64,000 nt of DNA, taken from Myxococcales bacterium (GTDB lineage: Bacteria > Myxococcota_A > Polyangia > Fen-1088). Made by a program: the position numbers and the translations under genes. A model generated the notes under the pieces. That model was not told the DNA's origin and did not search any database. It saw nothing but the letters and a program-made list of their open reading frames with translations. Location of the stretch: contig JAGTJU010000002.1 in the NCBI GenBank assembly GCA_022184915.1, forward strand, positions 372,001-436,000, written 5' to 3'. Numbering within the stretch: the stretch's first letter is position 1; the number at the start of each line of letters is the position of its first letter. This document shows, one piece after another, positions 50,456 to 62,185 of this stretch.

Positions 50456-51136
50456 ATGGCCATAACCGTCAATTGGAGCGATCTGGAGATTGCGTTCGAA
50501 CGCAACTCGCCGGATCAAGAGAGCTTTTTGGACCTCGAGGCGGGCGACCTGCTCTCCATCACGGAGGGCGAGCCGGACGCACCGGCGCGTCGCGCGAAGG
50601 TTGCCGCGAACCCGGACCGCTACCTCCGGGTCGACCCGGCTTCGTCGCGGGAGCAGTACCGCTGGATGGAGCGTTTCGTCGGGTCGGTCGCGGACGACGC
50701 TTTGCGGGATCGCCTGCTCGTCGCCATCGACGGCAAGGGGGCGTTTCGCCGGTTCAAGGACGTCCTCCTCGCCTTCCCTGCCGAGCGGGAGCGATGGTTT
50801 TCCTACCGGTCGGACCTGCTGCACTTTCACATGCAGACCTGGGTCGAGCACATGAAGATCGAGACGGCGAACAGCCCCCCCTGGGGCCGCGTGGAGACGC
50901 CGGCCGAACCGACGACGCTGCCGAAGATGGCGGTGGCCGGCGAGGCCCCCGGTGAGATCCTGCGGCGCCAGGCGCGCGACCTGCTCGACGAGATCCCCGC
51001 GGCGGAGCTGCCCTCAGCGCTGGCCTTTCTCGAGTTCTTACGGGACCGGGGCGCCACGGTGCTTCTGCACCAGGCCCGCAGCGACGACGCCAACGACGAG
51101 CTCGACGCCAAGCCAGGCGCCGTGGCTATGCGCTGA
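50456..51136 (+). CDS. UPF0158 family protein
   Basis: 226 residues from ATG 50456, with CAGGAG seven bases upstream. The UPF0158 features are visible: LEIAFERNSPDQESFLDLE, a YLRVDPASSREQYRWMERF block, and the aromatic RFKDVLLAFPAERERWFSYR segment at ~100-120. The last ~65 residues are an extra helical domain, not part of the core. Function of the family is unknown. It is convergent with the DUF429 gene (15 bases apart). Confidence 0.8.
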   Translation: MAITVNWSDLEIAFERNSPDQESFLDLEAGDLLSITEGEPDAPARRAKVAANPDRYLRVDPASSREQYRWMERFVGSVADDALRDRLLVAIDGKGAFRRFKDVLLAFPAERERWFSYRSDLLHFHMQTWVEHMKIETANSPPWGRVETPAEPTTLPKMAVAGEAPGEILRRQARDLLDEIPAAELPSALAFLEFLRDRGATVLLHQARSDDANDELDAKPGAVAMR

Positions 51137-51151
51137 AGCGCAAGCGGGCCC

Positions 51152-52171
51152 TCACGCGCCGCTCACATGGCGGGTGCGAGGGCCGGGGGCGTCTTCTTGT
51201 TGGCCGTCTTGCTGAGGCGTCGCTTCGGGTTCGGGCGGAACCCAGATCCATCCGTCTTCGCTGGGCAGATCGGCGAGATCGTCCGGTTTGCGCCACCCAT
51301 CACGGGCCCACAAGAAGGCGGTCAGCGCGCAGATCACGGCGTCGAAGACGTGGTCGCTCTGCACGCACTCTTCACGCCACACCCCAGGTGCAAAGGCGAG
51401 CTCGCCCTCGAGCGCCGCCAAGATTGCCACGCGGGTTTCCCGCTCGCGGATGTGCCGCTTGTACGGTTTCGGGAGACGGAGCAGCGACACCGTGGCCTTC
51501 GGCAGCACCTCAATCAGGCTCTCGCCACGCTGGTGCGTGCCTGCAAGCGCCCTGGCCAGGTGCATCGCGCGCGCGGCCAGGGGCCCCGTGCTTTGGACCG
51601 GCGTTTCGTGGGGCAGCAGACTGCGCCTCCGGTGCAGGTAGACCTCGGTGGCTCTTTGCGTGTAGGGCGTGAGCACGGGCTTACCCCGGCGGTAGTCGCG
51701 GTGCGGGCTGACGGGGTCCGTGGCGAGGCGACGCATCACCCGAACGGCGGGGTCTTCGCACGCCTCCTGTCCCGGACACACGGGCACCTGACAACGCAGG
51801 CAGGCGGGCTGGCTCAGCGGTGCGTCGATCGCGACCACGCTCGGGGCGTCGTCGAACGACTGGATGAGTTGCACGAGGCGATCGTCGTACAGGGGCTTTT
51901 CGCCGAGGCGCGGCGCCACACGCTCCACCGTGGCGCCGCCGTGGCCGTTGCGGCTCAGCACGGCCACCGCCGTCTTCTTGCCCTTGCCGCCGCCGAGGTC
52001 GACGCCGATGAACCGTTGGAAAGGTTTTCCTCTCACTCTGCTCCGCAGCTCTTCCCCCGGAGGGAAAGGTCGTTGGGTGTTTTTCTGACCTTGCGGGATC
52101 CCCGTGTCCGAGTCAACCGAACCAGGCCCAAGGCGACGCCCTCCCTTCGCTGCGTGCCAGGCCGTTGACAC
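51152..52171 (-). CDS. DUF429 domain protein (RNase H-fold predicted nuclease)
   Basis: Up to 339 residues. The core starts [19 protein letters not shown] (RNase H-like first strand with Asp), continues VVAIDAPLS (second Asp) and ends [16 protein letters not shown] (third acidic strand). These acidic residues match the DUF429 predicted-nuclease group. A small C-P-V-C block (residues ~130-137, [15 protein letters not shown]) could be a metal site. The GTG at 52171 is the longest start; GTG 52033, just ahead of the core, is quite possible and would remove a 46-residue basic lead. Neighbours (UPF0158, panD) give no hint. Confidence 0.75.
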   Translation of the reverse strand: MSTAWHAAKGGRRLGPGSVDSDTGIPQGQKNTQRPFPPGEELRSRVRGKPFQRFIGVDLGGGKGKKTAVAVLSRNGHGGATVERVAPRLGEKPLYDDRLVQLIQSFDDAPSVVAIDAPLSQPACLRCQVPVCPGQEACEDPAVRVMRRLATDPVSPHRDYRRGKPVLTPYTQRATEVYLHRRRSLLPHETPVQSTGPLAARAMHLARALAGTHQRGESLIEVLPKATVSLLRLPKPYKRHIRERETRVAILAALEGELAFAPGVWREECVQSDHVFDAVICALTAFLWARDGWRKPDDLADLPSEDGWIWVPPEPEATPQQDGQQEDAPGPRTRHVSGA

Positions 52172-52246
52172 GCGGACCGATTACGTCACGATAGAAAGAT
52201 AGGACACCTCGCCTGGACCCGTCAGGGCCGGGACGAAAGGAACTCG

Positions 52247-52645
52247 ATGAAACGCTCGCTCTTCAAATCCAAGCTGCACCGGGTGCGCGTCACCGACGCG
52301 AATTTGGCCTACGAGGGCTCTGTCACCATCGACGAAGACTTGATGGACGCTGCCGACATTCTCGCGTTCGAGCATGTGCACATCTGGAACGCCACCAACG
52401 GCAGCCGCCTCGAGACCTACGCTATCCCCGGTCCTCGGGGCTCGGGTGTGGTGTGCATCAACGGTGCTGCCGCTCGGCACGCTCAGCCCGGGGATGTGGC
52501 AATCATCGCCACGTTTGCGGAGGTCGACGAGTCGGCCGCGCGGACGTGGAAGCCCACCGTGGTGCTGGTGGACGAAAAAAACCGGATCGTGGTGGCCAAT
52601 CACCAGGAACGACCCGGCCCGGCCTTACCGCTGGCCACCTCCTGA
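52247..52645 (+). CDS. panD: Aspartate 1-decarboxylase PanD
   Basis: 132 residues, starting [20 protein letters not shown]. The pro-enzyme cleavage pair Gly24-Ser25 sits in YEGSVTID, where self-processing makes the pyruvoyl cofactor. The catalytic Tyr in LETYAI and the [13 protein letters not shown] block follow. PanD makes beta-alanine for pantothenate/CoA. Six bases separate it from the next small TPR gene, so the two likely share a transcript. GAAAGGAA at 52234 is the ribosome site. Confidence 0.96.
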   Translation: MKRSLFKSKLHRVRVTDANLAYEGSVTIDEDLMDAADILAFEHVHIWNATNGSRLETYAIPGPRGSGVVCINGAAARHAQPGDVAIIATFAEVDESAARTWKPTVVLVDEKNRIVVANHQERPGPALPLATS

Positions 52646-52650
52646 GTGCC

Positions 52651-52971
52651 ATGCCCGCCGCACCCAACCGCCTCGACCTGCTTCGAGGCTTCATCGCCCA
52701 GCGCCCGAGCGACCCGTTTCCCCGCTACGCCTTGGCGCAGGAGCTGAAGAACGGCGGCGATCTGAACGCCGCCTGGGACGCCTACTCCGACCTGATGGCG
52801 CAGCATCCAGCCTACGTGCCGGCGTATTTTCACGCGGGGGGGGTGCTCGTGGCGCTCGGGCGGCGGGACGAGGCACGCACCGTATTCGAGCGCGGCGTGG
52901 CCCTCTGTGACCAGGTAGGCGACGGCAAGACGCGCGCCGAGCTGTTGGGCGCCCTGGCCGAGCTCGGCTGA
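52651..52971 (+). CDS. Small TPR protein
   Basis: 106 residues from ATG 52651. Two to three tetratricopeptide-like repeats: DPFPRYALAQELKNGGDLN at ~20-40 and AYVPAYFHAGGVLVALGRRDEA at ~53-80. No signal peptide, so it is cytoplasmic and probably a protein-protein adaptor. It follows panD directly. Its stop is ten bases from the convergent lipoprotein gene. Confidence 0.8.
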   Translation: MPAAPNRLDLLRGFIAQRPSDPFPRYALAQELKNGGDLNAAWDAYSDLMAQHPAYVPAYFHAGGVLVALGRRDEARTVFERGVALCDQVGDGKTRAELLGALAELG

Positions 52972-52981
52972 ACGGGCCGAC

Positions 52982-53533
52982 TCAGCCGCCGACAGCCACG
53001 TCGGAGCTGTCCGCGTCGGGGCCGTTCGCGTCTTCTGCGCCCGCGTCCAGGCCGCCTGCGTCTGGAGCGTTGGCGTCGCCGCCCATGCCCGCGTCGGCGC
53101 TCTGGACGGCTTTGGCCACCACGCTCGCCTCGAGGTTGACGTTCGGCACGATGGCCACGGGGGCCGAGCTGCCACGCGCGAGGTCGACGCCGTTGAGATC
53201 CCGCATGATCGCCGTGAAAACCAGCTGGCCACGGCTCTCGTCGGTGCTGAACTCGGCCTTGCCAAGCTCGTAAGGCACGCTGTTCAAGGTGCACGGGAGG
53301 CTCACGAAGTCCGTGTCGTCGCCTTCCACGACCAGGACGCAGGAGGCAATCTTTCGCCTCAGCTCGTCAGGCACCGTGGCCCGGTCGATTGAGACCTGAA
53401 CGGAAAAGTAGGCGTACTCAATCTCGCTCCCGCATCCTGCCAACGTCAATGCGGCCGCAAGCAGGCCCGAAAACAGCGAACACCGGTTGAGAGCGGCGTG
53501 GCAGCGAGAGTGTTTGGTCGTCGAAGAGCTCAT
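52982..53533 (-). CDS. Lipoprotein with Asp/Ala/Gly-rich tail
   Basis: 183 residues. The signal sequence ends LTLAGC (lipid Cys ~34). A ~100-residue globular part is rich in beta-strands (AYFSVQVSIDRATV, VVEGDDTDFV, LVFTAIMRDLNGVDL), and a final ~40 residues are nearly all Asp/Ala/Gly/Asn. I do not recognise the fold; such tails are common in myxobacterial lipoproteins. It overlaps the upstream gene by four bases (ATGA), so both are translated together. Confidence 0.72.
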   Translation of the reverse strand: MSSSTTKHSRCHAALNRCSLFSGLLAAALTLAGCGSEIEYAYFSVQVSIDRATVPDELRRKIASCVLVVEGDDTDFVSLPCTLNSVPYELGKAEFSTDESRGQLVFTAIMRDLNGVDLARGSSAPVAIVPNVNLEASVVAKAVQSADAGMGGDANAPDAGGLDAGAEDANGPDADSSDVAVGG

Positions 53534-53985
53534 GGTCGTCCGTCACCGAAGCAGGCAATCGTTCCCGGGGAGCAGGTGCGCGCGGGTGAGTCTTCGGGCT
53601 GGGCCGCCCAGATACCCAGGCCCACCGTCCCTCCCACGATGGCCGCCGTCAACGTCCAGAACCACCACGTCTTGAACACCGAGGGCTCCTCCTCGTCCAT
53701 CGCCACCTGTTTTTTGACCGCCGGGCTTTGGTCGGCCTCGGGCTCGGCCGTCGGGCTCCCCAGGAGCAAGCCCGGGGTCTCGGCATCAGTGGCGGGAATG
53801 GGCATAGGCTCGGCGTCGCCCGCGGTCGCCGGATCCTCCACCGCCAACAGGGCACGCAGCGGAACCACCGCAGGATCGGCGACCGCAGGGCGCGCGGCCG
53901 ACATCCCCAAAGCGAACACCACCACGGCCGCGGACCCGAGGGCCACCCCCGCGTCGAACCAGCGTCTCCGAGCTACGCGCGTCAT
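53530..53985 (-). CDS. Hypothetical membrane protein coupled to the lipoprotein
   Basis: 151 residues from ATG 53985, preceded by GGGGAG. One signal-like segment at ~8-28, an Ala/Pro/Glu-rich spacer, then WWFWTLTAAIVGGTVGLGIW at ~110-130, and a short tail with two Cys (ARTCSPGTIAC). The spacer-TM-tail layout suggests a protein held in the inner membrane with a periplasmic spacer. I do not recognise it. The stop overlaps the lipoprotein start by four bases. Confidence 0.65.
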   Translation of the reverse strand: MTRVARRRWFDAGVALGSAAVVVFALGMSAARPAVADPAVVPLRALLAVEDPATAGDAEPMPIPATDAETPGLLLGSPTAEPEADQSPAVKKQVAMDEEEPSVFKTWWFWTLTAAIVGGTVGLGIWAAQPEDSPARTCSPGTIACFGDGRP

Positions 53986-54050
53986 CTCCCCAGCACTATA
54001 GGGCCACAGCTTGGCTTTGGCCAGAAGCGTGCACGAGCCCCCCCGAGGGC

Positions 54051-55022
54051 TCATCCGATGGCGGCGGTTTGCCCGGCTTCCGCCAGCGGCACGTCGGCCG
54101 TGGATAGAGACACGCTGGCTGGATTCTCGGGCAGCAACGTGCCGATCTGCTGGGTGCCGAAGCGGGGAAAGAGGGGCGCCAGCAGGTAGCACTTCGTGAA
54201 GTACCAAAACAGGCCCTTTTCGACGAGCCGCGGGTCGATGCGGGACTTGATGCGGTCGTGCACCTCCCGCAGTTCACTCCAGTGTGTGCCGGCGTTCTCG
54301 TGGTGCGCGGCGTGCAAGCCATTGTTGAACAGGAAAAAATTCACGAGATGCCCGGACCAGCTGCGCGAATGGTTATGCGGCGACCAGGGATCCGCGTGCA
54401 CGTGTTGCTCGTAGTTGAAGAGCATGATGGTCCAAAGCGCGAACAGCGCTGGAAAGAGCGTGGCGCACGCCCACACCCACAGGCCTCGCTTCCACCCGTG
54501 CAGGGCCACGCCGAAGCTGGCCGTGGCGAGGGCGGCCGTTCCCCATACGGCGTACTGAAAGAGGATCTCGCGATACAGCCGGCGGTTCCCCTCGCGCGCC
54601 TTCCGGATGAAAGTCTTGATGGGCTCGCTCTGCCAGTAGCTGGACACGAAGAAGTAGGTGACCGCCGTGAACAGATCGTGGGTGTTGCGGTAGCGCCAGG
54701 TGATGGTGGCGTCTCCCGGTCGGTTCACATACTTGTGATGGTTCATGTTGTGGGTGGGAATCCACGCGAACGTGGGGTACCCGTAGAACAACGACAGCCA
54801 CAGGCTGAACCATCGATTGAGCCGACGGCTCTTGAAGGTGGTGCAGTGGTTGTGGTTGTGCGCGATGACGCCCGCGCTCAACGCCAAGTAGCAGCCCACA
54901 GGGAAAAGATAGGCGATCCACTCTGGCCGCAGATACTGGGCGAGGGCCACGGCCGGCATCAGGGCGGCCCACAACAGGGTTCGGTAGTCGGACGGTCGAC
55001 GAAGCCACATGGGTGCGCGCAT
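54051..55022 (-). CDS. Membrane fatty acid desaturase-like protein
   Basis: 323 residues with four to five membrane segments. Three His clusters that bind the di-iron site: HNHNH at ~55-59, HNMNHHK at ~91-97, and HAAHH at ~235-239, with a further HVHAD at ~205. This is the acyl-lipid desaturase/hydroxylase superfamily; the exact product (double bond, hydroxyl or ketolase) cannot be told. Downstream by 65 bases on the same strand is the membrane protein/lipoprotein pair; a separate Delta9-type desaturase lies at 62-63 kb. Confidence 0.88.
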   Translation of the reverse strand: MRAPMWLRRPSDYRTLLWAALMPAVALAQYLRPEWIAYLFPVGCYLALSAGVIAHNHNHCTTFKSRRLNRWFSLWLSLFYGYPTFAWIPTHNMNHHKYVNRPGDATITWRYRNTHDLFTAVTYFFVSSYWQSEPIKTFIRKAREGNRRLYREILFQYAVWGTAALATASFGVALHGWKRGLWVWACATLFPALFALWTIMLFNYEQHVHADPWSPHNHSRSWSGHLVNFFLFNNGLHAAHHENAGTHWSELREVHDRIKSRIDPRLVEKGLFWYFTKCYLLAPLFPRFGTQQIGTLLPENPASVSLSTADVPLAEAGQTAAIG

Positions 55023-55057
55023 CCTAGCTCAGGTGGGTTGTACCGGCGGCGCTTTCT

Positions 55058-55957
55058 TCACGGCGTGGGCTTGGGAACACGGCTTGCGGCTAGCAGATCC
55101 TGGAGCATGGCGATCGTCTTGGGAGCCACCTCGTCGAACTGGGGCTCGTCGTTCGCTTCCACGCTGACCCCGCCTCGGTAGCCGATCTTCCGCAAGGTCT
55201 CGAAGAGCATGGCGTAATTCGCCTCGTCCGGCGTGCGAGGGAAGGAGCGATCCGGGGCCGCGATGTGCACGTGCTTGAGGCGCTTGCCGGCCCGCAAGAT
55301 GACGTCGAATCCCTCGTTTTCCTTGAGCATGTGGTAGTAGTCGACCATCAGTGCAAAGTTTGGGCGGTCCACCGCTGCGACGTAGTCGAGCGCTTCGGCG
55401 GCGGTATTGAAAATGTTCGTTTCCCCCCGGTTCAAGGGCTCGACCGCGATCGTAATGCCGTGCTTCTTGGCTTCGGCTGCTGCGCGCCTGCCGAAGTCGA
55501 TCAGCTGGTAGAGTGCTTGGTCACGAGGAAATCCGTCGGGCAGCTTGCGAGCGCCTCCGCTGCCGAACACGACCGTCTTGACCCCCAGCTGCTTCGCCCG
55601 GGACAACGCCACGGTGATGTACGCATTTTGGATGTCCAGGTTCGCTTCGGGCCCTACCAGCTTTATGTCGCTCGGAACGAAGCTGTTCGAGACGGGTACC
55701 TTCACGCCCAGCTGCTTGACCTCTTTGCGCAAGGCCGCGAATTCGGTGTCGCTCAGGCGGGCGTAGCGTTGCACGCCGATCTCGAAAAAGGCGAACCCGG
55801 CCTGCTTCGTGGCCGCGAGGTGGTTCACCGGCGTGCACCGTCCCACCACGATCGTGTCTCGTGGAGGCGCCGCGCTCGCGGAGCTGCCTGCCAACGTGAC
55901 GAAAGCGGCCAGCAAGGAGGCGCGATGGGCAAAAGCTGAAACGAATGGCTTGCTCAT
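55058..55957 (-). CDS. Exported sugar phosphate isomerase/epimerase-like TIM-barrel protein
   Basis: 299 residues. A signal peptide (ending SSASAAP, ~29) precedes a xylose-isomerase-like TIM barrel: FFEIGVQRY, ITIAVEPLNRGETNI (Glu metal ligand), MVDYYHM (Asp/His ligands) and GVSVEANDEPQ (final Glu). Such exported proteins are relatives of hydroxypyruvate isomerase and inosose epimerase/2-keto-myo-inositol dehydratase. The true substrate is unknown. It lies 35 bases upstream of the desaturase-like gene, on the same strand. It is divergent from the YkgJ-type gene. Confidence 0.82.
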   Translation of the reverse strand: MSKPFVSAFAHRASLLAAFVTLAGSSASAAPPRDTIVVGRCTPVNHLAATKQAGFAFFEIGVQRYARLSDTEFAALRKEVKQLGVKVPVSNSFVPSDIKLVGPEANLDIQNAYITVALSRAKQLGVKTVVFGSGGARKLPDGFPRDQALYQLIDFGRRAAAEAKKHGITIAVEPLNRGETNIFNTAAEALDYVAAVDRPNFALMVDYYHMLKENEGFDVILRAGKRLKHVHIAAPDRSFPRTPDEANYAMLFETLRKIGYRGGVSVEANDEPQFDEVAPKTIAMLQDLLAASRVPKPTP

Positions 55958-56142
55958 GGGGGCAGGCTAGCCGCTTTGCTGCGTCTTGCCCACCCCGAAG
56001 CCGCACAGGGGAGCCGCGGGCCGTCGCGGGGCCGGGAGAAGTGCCAGAACTCGCGTCAGAGGGTGCCGACACCATCCACCGGGTGTGCCATGCTCCGCCC
56101 CTCGTGACCGTCGTCCGCCTTCCCCTTCTGCCTTCCGAAGGC

Positions 56143-56790
56143 ATGGTTTCGAGGGCGGCGGCATCGGGGGCCGTGACCCGTCCCGGCCCTCCGGGCGCGG
56201 AGTGGCTAGACTTCCACTGTACGGATTGCGGTAACTGCTGCACCCAGACGTTGGTACCCATCACCGCCGACGATCTGTGGCAGGTTTGCCGAGGTACGGG
56301 GCTGGCTCCGGGACGGGTGGCCTCGTTTCAGCCAACGAGCCGCTTCGATGACGGCGGTGAAGGGTTGCCGGTGGTGCAGCTCGATGAGGGGCGGCGGGTG
56401 ATGTGCCTCGCTCGCCAGCCTGCGGGAGCTTACGACGACCTGTGCGGGTTCCATCAGGAAGGGCGGTGCTCCGTGTACGAGCATCGGCCGGTGACCTGCC
56501 GCCTGTTTCCGTTCGTCGTGTCACTCGACCCGGAGACGGGTGAGATCGACGAGCTCACGATGAGCGGGCGCGTTGAATGCGTTTACGAACGAACGGGAGA
56601 CGTGCAGCTCGAACAGCTGAAGGAGCAAGCTTCCATCGAGATGTCTCGCGATGCGCGCTTTTCCGAGCTCGTCGCGCTGTGGAACCGGCGTCATCCGGGA
56701 GGAACGCGCAAAGCCTTCTTCAAGTTCTTGAGGGAGTACGCCCCGGAGCCCGTCCGGGACGGAGCCTTGCTCGAGGGCGGTGGGCGATAG
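56143..56790 (+). CDS. YkgJ-type cysteine cluster (zinc/iron-chelating) protein
   Basis: 215 residues from ATG 56143; the frame is open further back to 55945, but that part would overlap the upstream gene and looks non-coding. The Cys cluster C-T-D-C-G-N-C-C (~27-34) starts the YkgJ/UPF0153 domain, and further Cys follow in DLCGFHQEGRCSVYEHRP and TCRLFPF. The family chelates zinc or an iron-sulfur centre and its role is unclear. The terminal region has a helix with FFKFLREYA. Confidence 0.8.
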   Translation: MVSRAAASGAVTRPGPPGAEWLDFHCTDCGNCCTQTLVPITADDLWQVCRGTGLAPGRVASFQPTSRFDDGGEGLPVVQLDEGRRVMCLARQPAGAYDDLCGFHQEGRCSVYEHRPVTCRLFPFVVSLDPETGEIDELTMSGRVECVYERTGDVQLEQLKEQASIEMSRDARFSELVALWNRRHPGGTRKAFFKFLREYAPEPVRDGALLEGGGR

Positions 56791-56884
56791 CGCCCTCCTC
56801 GTTGGCCGTGGCGCTTCGAGCTGGCGCAGGTGCCCTTGCGACGGGGCTCTCTGCATGCCACATGCACTGAGGGGGATTGCTGAC

Positions 56885-57115
56885 ATGCGGGCACTTGGGG
56901 CGGTGGCAACGGAGCTGGGAAAAGGCTCGATGGCGGGCATGGTGGGCACGGCAGCGATCACGATCGCGAGCACGCTCGAAAAGAAAGTGAGAGGGCGCCC
57001 TGCGAGCGACGCTCCGGCCGGGTCCGACCTGGTGAACCACGCCGTCTACGCCGCGGCCACCGACACCGCGTACCGGTGGTTGAGCCGCTCGCAGGGGAAG
57101 CCCGGCGCTCATTGA
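56885..57115 (+). CDS. Small membrane-associated hypothetical protein
   Basis: 76 residues from ATG 56885, with GAGGGGG nine bases upstream. Gly/Ala-rich N-terminal half (GKGSMAGMVGTAAITIASTLE) resembling a glycine-zipper membrane segment, then KKVRGRPASDAPAG and a helix LVNHAVYAAATDTAYRWL. This follows the pattern 'SMAGxxGTAAxTxxxxLExxxRGRPAS' seen in small actinobacterial and proteobacterial membrane proteins of unknown function. It lies 67 bases ahead of the phosphoketolase. Confidence 0.6.
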   Translation: MRALGAVATELGKGSMAGMVGTAAITIASTLEKKVRGRPASDAPAGSDLVNHAVYAAATDTAYRWLSRSQGKPGAH

Positions 57116-57181
57116 ACCTGAGTAGGCCCTTGACGTGCGGGCTTGGCGTTGCTCTTCGCAAGGCCGGGCAGGAGTATGCAT

Positions 57182-59533
57182 ATGACGAAGCTTGGTGAGA
57201 ACGAACTCATCCACCTCGATGCGTGGTGGCGTGCAGCGAACTATCTATCGGTGGGGCAAATCTACCTGCTCAGCAACGCCCTCCTGCGGAGGCCCCTCGA
57301 ACGGGAACACATCAAGCCACGGCTGCTTGGCCACTGGGGGACCACGCCCGGCTTGAACTTCATCTATGCTCACTGCAACCGGGTGATCCGCACGGGCGAT
57401 CTCGACATGATCTATGTCACGGGGCCCGGGCACGGGGGTCCCGCCCTGGTGGCCAATGCCTATCTCGAGGGAACGTACAGTGAGGTTTATCCCGAGATCT
57501 CACGGGACGAGGCGGGACTCGATCGGTTGTTCAAGCAGTTCTCCTTTCCAGGGGGGATCCCAAGCCACGTGGCGCCTGAAACACCGGGCTCGATTCACGA
57601 AGGCGGAGAGCTTGGCTACGCGCTTTCCCATGCCTATGGCGCGGTCTTCGACAACCCTGAGCTCATCGCCTGTTGCGTGATAGGTGATGGCGAGGCTGAA
57701 ACAGGGCCCCTGGCCACGAGTTGGCATTCGAACAAATTCCTCAATCCGATTCGTGATGGGGCCGTCTTGCCCGTTCTTCACTTGAACGGCTACAAAATTG
57801 CGGGACCCGCTGTGTTTGCGCGCATACCGCGAGACGAGCTGACCAGTTTTCTGCGCGGCTGCGGGCACGCTCCTCGCTTCGTGGAGGGCAGCGAACCACA
57901 CGCCTTGCACCAGCACATGGCCGAGGTGCTCGATGACTGCATCGCCGACATCAAGCGCTTTCAGGCTGAGGCTCGCGCCTCGGGACAGGCCCGGCGTCCC
58001 CTGTGGCCGGCGATCGTACTCGCAACGCCCAAAGGGTGGACGGGCCCCGCGGAGGTGGATGGTCGTTCTGTCGAGGGCACAGCCCGATCGCACCAGGTTC
58101 CCATCGCCGGTATGACGAAACCCGAGCACGTTCATCAACTCGAGGCGTGGATGAGGCGTTACCGTCCCGATGAGCTCTTCGACGAGGCGGGACGGTTGCG
58201 CCCGGAGATTGCCGAGCTGGCGCCGAAGGGGCAGCGACGCATGAGCGCCAACCCGCACGCCAACGGGGGCGAACTCTTGTGCGACCTGCATCTGCCCGAC
58301 TTTCGCGCCTTCGCCGTGTCGGTGCCTTCGCCGGGTGAGTCCGTGGCCGAGGCCACCCGTGTTCAAGGCACCTTCATGAGGGACGTCGTGAAGCTGAACC
58401 AGGACAACTTCCGCATCTTTAGCCCTGATGAGACGGCGTCGAACCGTTGGGGTGACGTATTCCAGGTGACGGAACGCGTGTTGGTCGCCGAGCTGCGCCC
58501 CGGGGACGAGCACGTGGGCCCCGAGGGTCGTGTCATGGAGATGTTGAGCGAGCATCAGTGCCAGGGTTGGCTTGAAGGTTATTTGCTGACCGGGCGCCAC
58601 GGGTTCTTTTCCTGTTACGAGGCCTTCATTCACATCGTGGACTCCATGTTCAACCAGCACGCCAAGTGGTTGAAGGTCACGCGGCACATTCCCTGGCGCC
58701 GCCCGATTGCCTCGCTGAACTACCTGCTGACGTCCCACGTGTGGCGCCAAGATCACAATGGCTTTTCGCACCAAGACCCTGGATTCATCGATCACGTCGT
58801 CAACAAGAAGTCGGAGGTCATCAGGGTCTACCTGCCGCCCGATGCCAATACTCTGTTGTCGGTCACCGACCACTGCATGCGGAGTCGCAACTACGTCAAC
58901 GTAATCGTTGCAGGAAAACAGCCAATGCCCCAGTGGCTCACCATGGAGCAGGCCATCAAGCACTGTACGATGGGTATCGGGATATGGGAGTGGGCCAGCA
59001 ACGATCACGACGTGGAGCCCGATGTGGTGATGGCTTGCTGTGGCGATGTCCCCACCCTCGAGACTCTGGCCGCCGTGGGCATCCTCCGCGACTTGGTCCC
59101 CCATGTTCACGTGCGGGTGGTGAACGTCGTGGATTTGATGCGCTTGCAGCCCGACACGGAGCACCCGCATGGTCTGTCCGATCGTGACTTCGACATGCTG
59201 TTCACGAGGGACAAACCCATCATCTTCGCGTTCCACGGATACCCTTGGCTGATTCACCGCCTCACCTACAGGCGTACGAATCACCACAACCTGCACGTGC
59301 GGGGCTACAAGGAAGAGGGCACAACCACCACGCCCTTCGACATGACCGTATTGAACGACATCGATCGCTTCCACTTGGTCAGCGACGTGGCCGCGCGCGT
59401 TCCTGCCGTGGGGCCGCGGGCGGCACACCTTGGACAAGCCATGCAAGAAAAGCGGATCGAGCACAAAGCCTACACCCGCCGCATCGGTGACGACCTTCCC
59501 GAGGTGAAAAACTGGAAATGGAAGCCCCGGTAG
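57182..59533 (+). CDS. xfp: Xylulose-5-phosphate/fructose-6-phosphate phosphoketolase
   Basis: 783 residues (an ATG at 57176 or an earlier ATG at 57143 is possible; the AGGAGT site favours 57182). Thiamine-diphosphate enzyme: [17 protein letters not shown] near the N-terminus, the TPP/Mg motif [19 protein letters not shown], and the C-terminal [17 protein letters not shown] phosphate-binding block are all present. It splits xylulose-5-P or fructose-6-P with phosphate to acetyl phosphate and a triose or tetrose phosphate. Acetate kinase follows 38 bases later, so the pair makes a complete route from sugar phosphate to acetate and ATP. Confidence 0.96.
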   Translation: MTKLGENELIHLDAWWRAANYLSVGQIYLLSNALLRRPLEREHIKPRLLGHWGTTPGLNFIYAHCNRVIRTGDLDMIYVTGPGHGGPALVANAYLEGTYSEVYPEISRDEAGLDRLFKQFSFPGGIPSHVAPETPGSIHEGGELGYALSHAYGAVFDNPELIACCVIGDGEAETGPLATSWHSNKFLNPIRDGAVLPVLHLNGYKIAGPAVFARIPRDELTSFLRGCGHAPRFVEGSEPHALHQHMAEVLDDCIADIKRFQAEARASGQARRPLWPAIVLATPKGWTGPAEVDGRSVEGTARSHQVPIAGMTKPEHVHQLEAWMRRYRPDELFDEAGRLRPEIAELAPKGQRRMSANPHANGGELLCDLHLPDFRAFAVSVPSPGESVAEATRVQGTFMRDVVKLNQDNFRIFSPDETASNRWGDVFQVTERVLVAELRPGDEHVGPEGRVMEMLSEHQCQGWLEGYLLTGRHGFFSCYEAFIHIVDSMFNQHAKWLKVTRHIPWRRPIASLNYLLTSHVWRQDHNGFSHQDPGFIDHVVNKKSEVIRVYLPPDANTLLSVTDHCMRSRNYVNVIVAGKQPMPQWLTMEQAIKHCTMGIGIWEWASNDHDVEPDVVMACCGDVPTLETLAAVGILRDLVPHVHVRVVNVVDLMRLQPDTEHPHGLSDRDFDMLFTRDKPIIFAFHGYPWLIHRLTYRRTNHHNLHVRGYKEEGTTTTPFDMTVLNDIDRFHLVSDVAARVPAVGPRAAHLGQAMQEKRIEHKAYTRRIGDDLPEVKNWKWKPR

Positions 59534-59571
59534 TCGGCCCGCAGGCGCGATCCACAAAGAGAGGGGGCGTG

Positions 59572-60683
59572 ATGAACCAAGCACTCATCTTGAATGCAGG
59601 CTCGAGCAGCCTGAAGTGGGCTGTGCTGGACTTCGAGGGTGAGATCAAGGCACGGGGAAACGAGCGCTGGCGCTCCGAAGGGGCGCGCGCGCAGGCAGAG
59701 CAGATTAAAGATGTTTTGCATCGGGCGCCCTCCTTCGACGTGGTGGGGCACCGCTTCGTCCACGGCGGGCTGCGGTTTCGGGCACCGGCTCGCCTCGACG
59801 CCGACGCACGCGCGGCTCTGCACGAGCTCCTGCCGCTGGATCCTCTGCACATGACCCCTGCGCTCGCAGGCCTGAGCGCGGTCACGCAGGCTTTTCCCAC
59901 GGCGCCCCAAGTGGCCAGCTTCGACACCGCCTTCCATGCCCAAATGCCCAGGGCGGCGGCGGGGTACGCCTTGCCCTCCGGGTGGAGCGAACGTTGGGGC
60001 CTCGTGCGCTTTGGGTTTCACGGGCTGAGCGTCAGCCATGCCGTCGAACGGGTGGGGGAGCTCCTGGGCGGGGTTCCCCCGCGTCTGGTGGTTTGTCACC
60101 TGGGCGGGGGCTGCTCGGTCACGGCCGTGGACAAGGGACGCTCGAGCGATACGTCGATGGGCTTCTCTCCGCTCGAAGGCATGATGATGGGCACACGTTG
60201 CGGATCGGTGGATCCGGGCCTTCTCCTGTTCCTTCTCCGCCGATGCGACGTGACGCCGGGCGAACTCGAAGACGCGCTGACGAACCGCTCGGGGCTGCTC
60301 GGTGTCTCGGGCGTCTCGTCGGATCTGCGCGAGGTCCGGGCCGCGGCCCTCGAGGGCTCGGCCCCGGCGCGGCTGGCCTGTGACCGGTTTGCTCTCTCGT
60401 TGCGCCGCAGTGTGGGGGCGATGGTGGCGGTGCTGGGGGGGGTCGATGCGATCGTGTTTACCGGGGGCATCGGCGAAAACGACGCCGAGGTGCGCGAAGA
60501 TACCGCCGCCGCCCTCGCGTTCGCCGGGCTCGAGCTCGATGCCGTGCGAAACCGCCAGGGCCGCGGAGATCGGGAGATCTCGAGCGAAGAGACCCTCGTG
60601 CGCGCGTTCGTCATCGAAGCCCGGGAGGACCTCGCCGTGCTGCACGACGTGCGGACGCTCACCGAGGCTTCCGCCTCGGCTGA

Positions 60684-60687
<4 letters not shown>
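59572..60687 (+). CDS. ackA: Acetate kinase
   Basis: 371 residues from ATG 59572 with GAGAGGGGG upstream. Acetate kinase (ASKHA fold) motifs: [49 protein letters not shown] and [10 protein letters not shown]. It is shorter than the ~400 residues of E. coli AckA but all motifs are in place. It converts acetyl phosphate, made by the upstream phosphoketolase, to acetate plus ATP. Its TAG overlaps the stop of the convergent RhlE-type gene in a CTAG palindrome. Confidence 0.95.
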
Positions 60688-61961
<1,274 letters not shown>

Positions 61962-62185
61962 ACGATTGGGTCCCACAGTTTCGCGGGGAAGTACAGGACA
62001 TTCGGTGCCGGCAAGCCTGAGCGCTGCGCCGTCCGGGTGTGGTGCCTCAGCGGTCCAGGTGAGCGGAAGGGCGAAGATTGTTCCGAAATTTCGCTTTGCT
62101 CCTGCTTTGTCACGGTTTGGTCATGATTCGTTCATGGTGACGGGATTGCCGAGCCGGCAGCGTGGGGATCCGGCATGTTCGATCT

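Noticed and set aside
57500-59584. 694-codon antisense frame over the phosphoketolase gene
   Set aside because: The plus strand encodes a complete phosphoketolase with catalytic motifs; the antisense frame has none.
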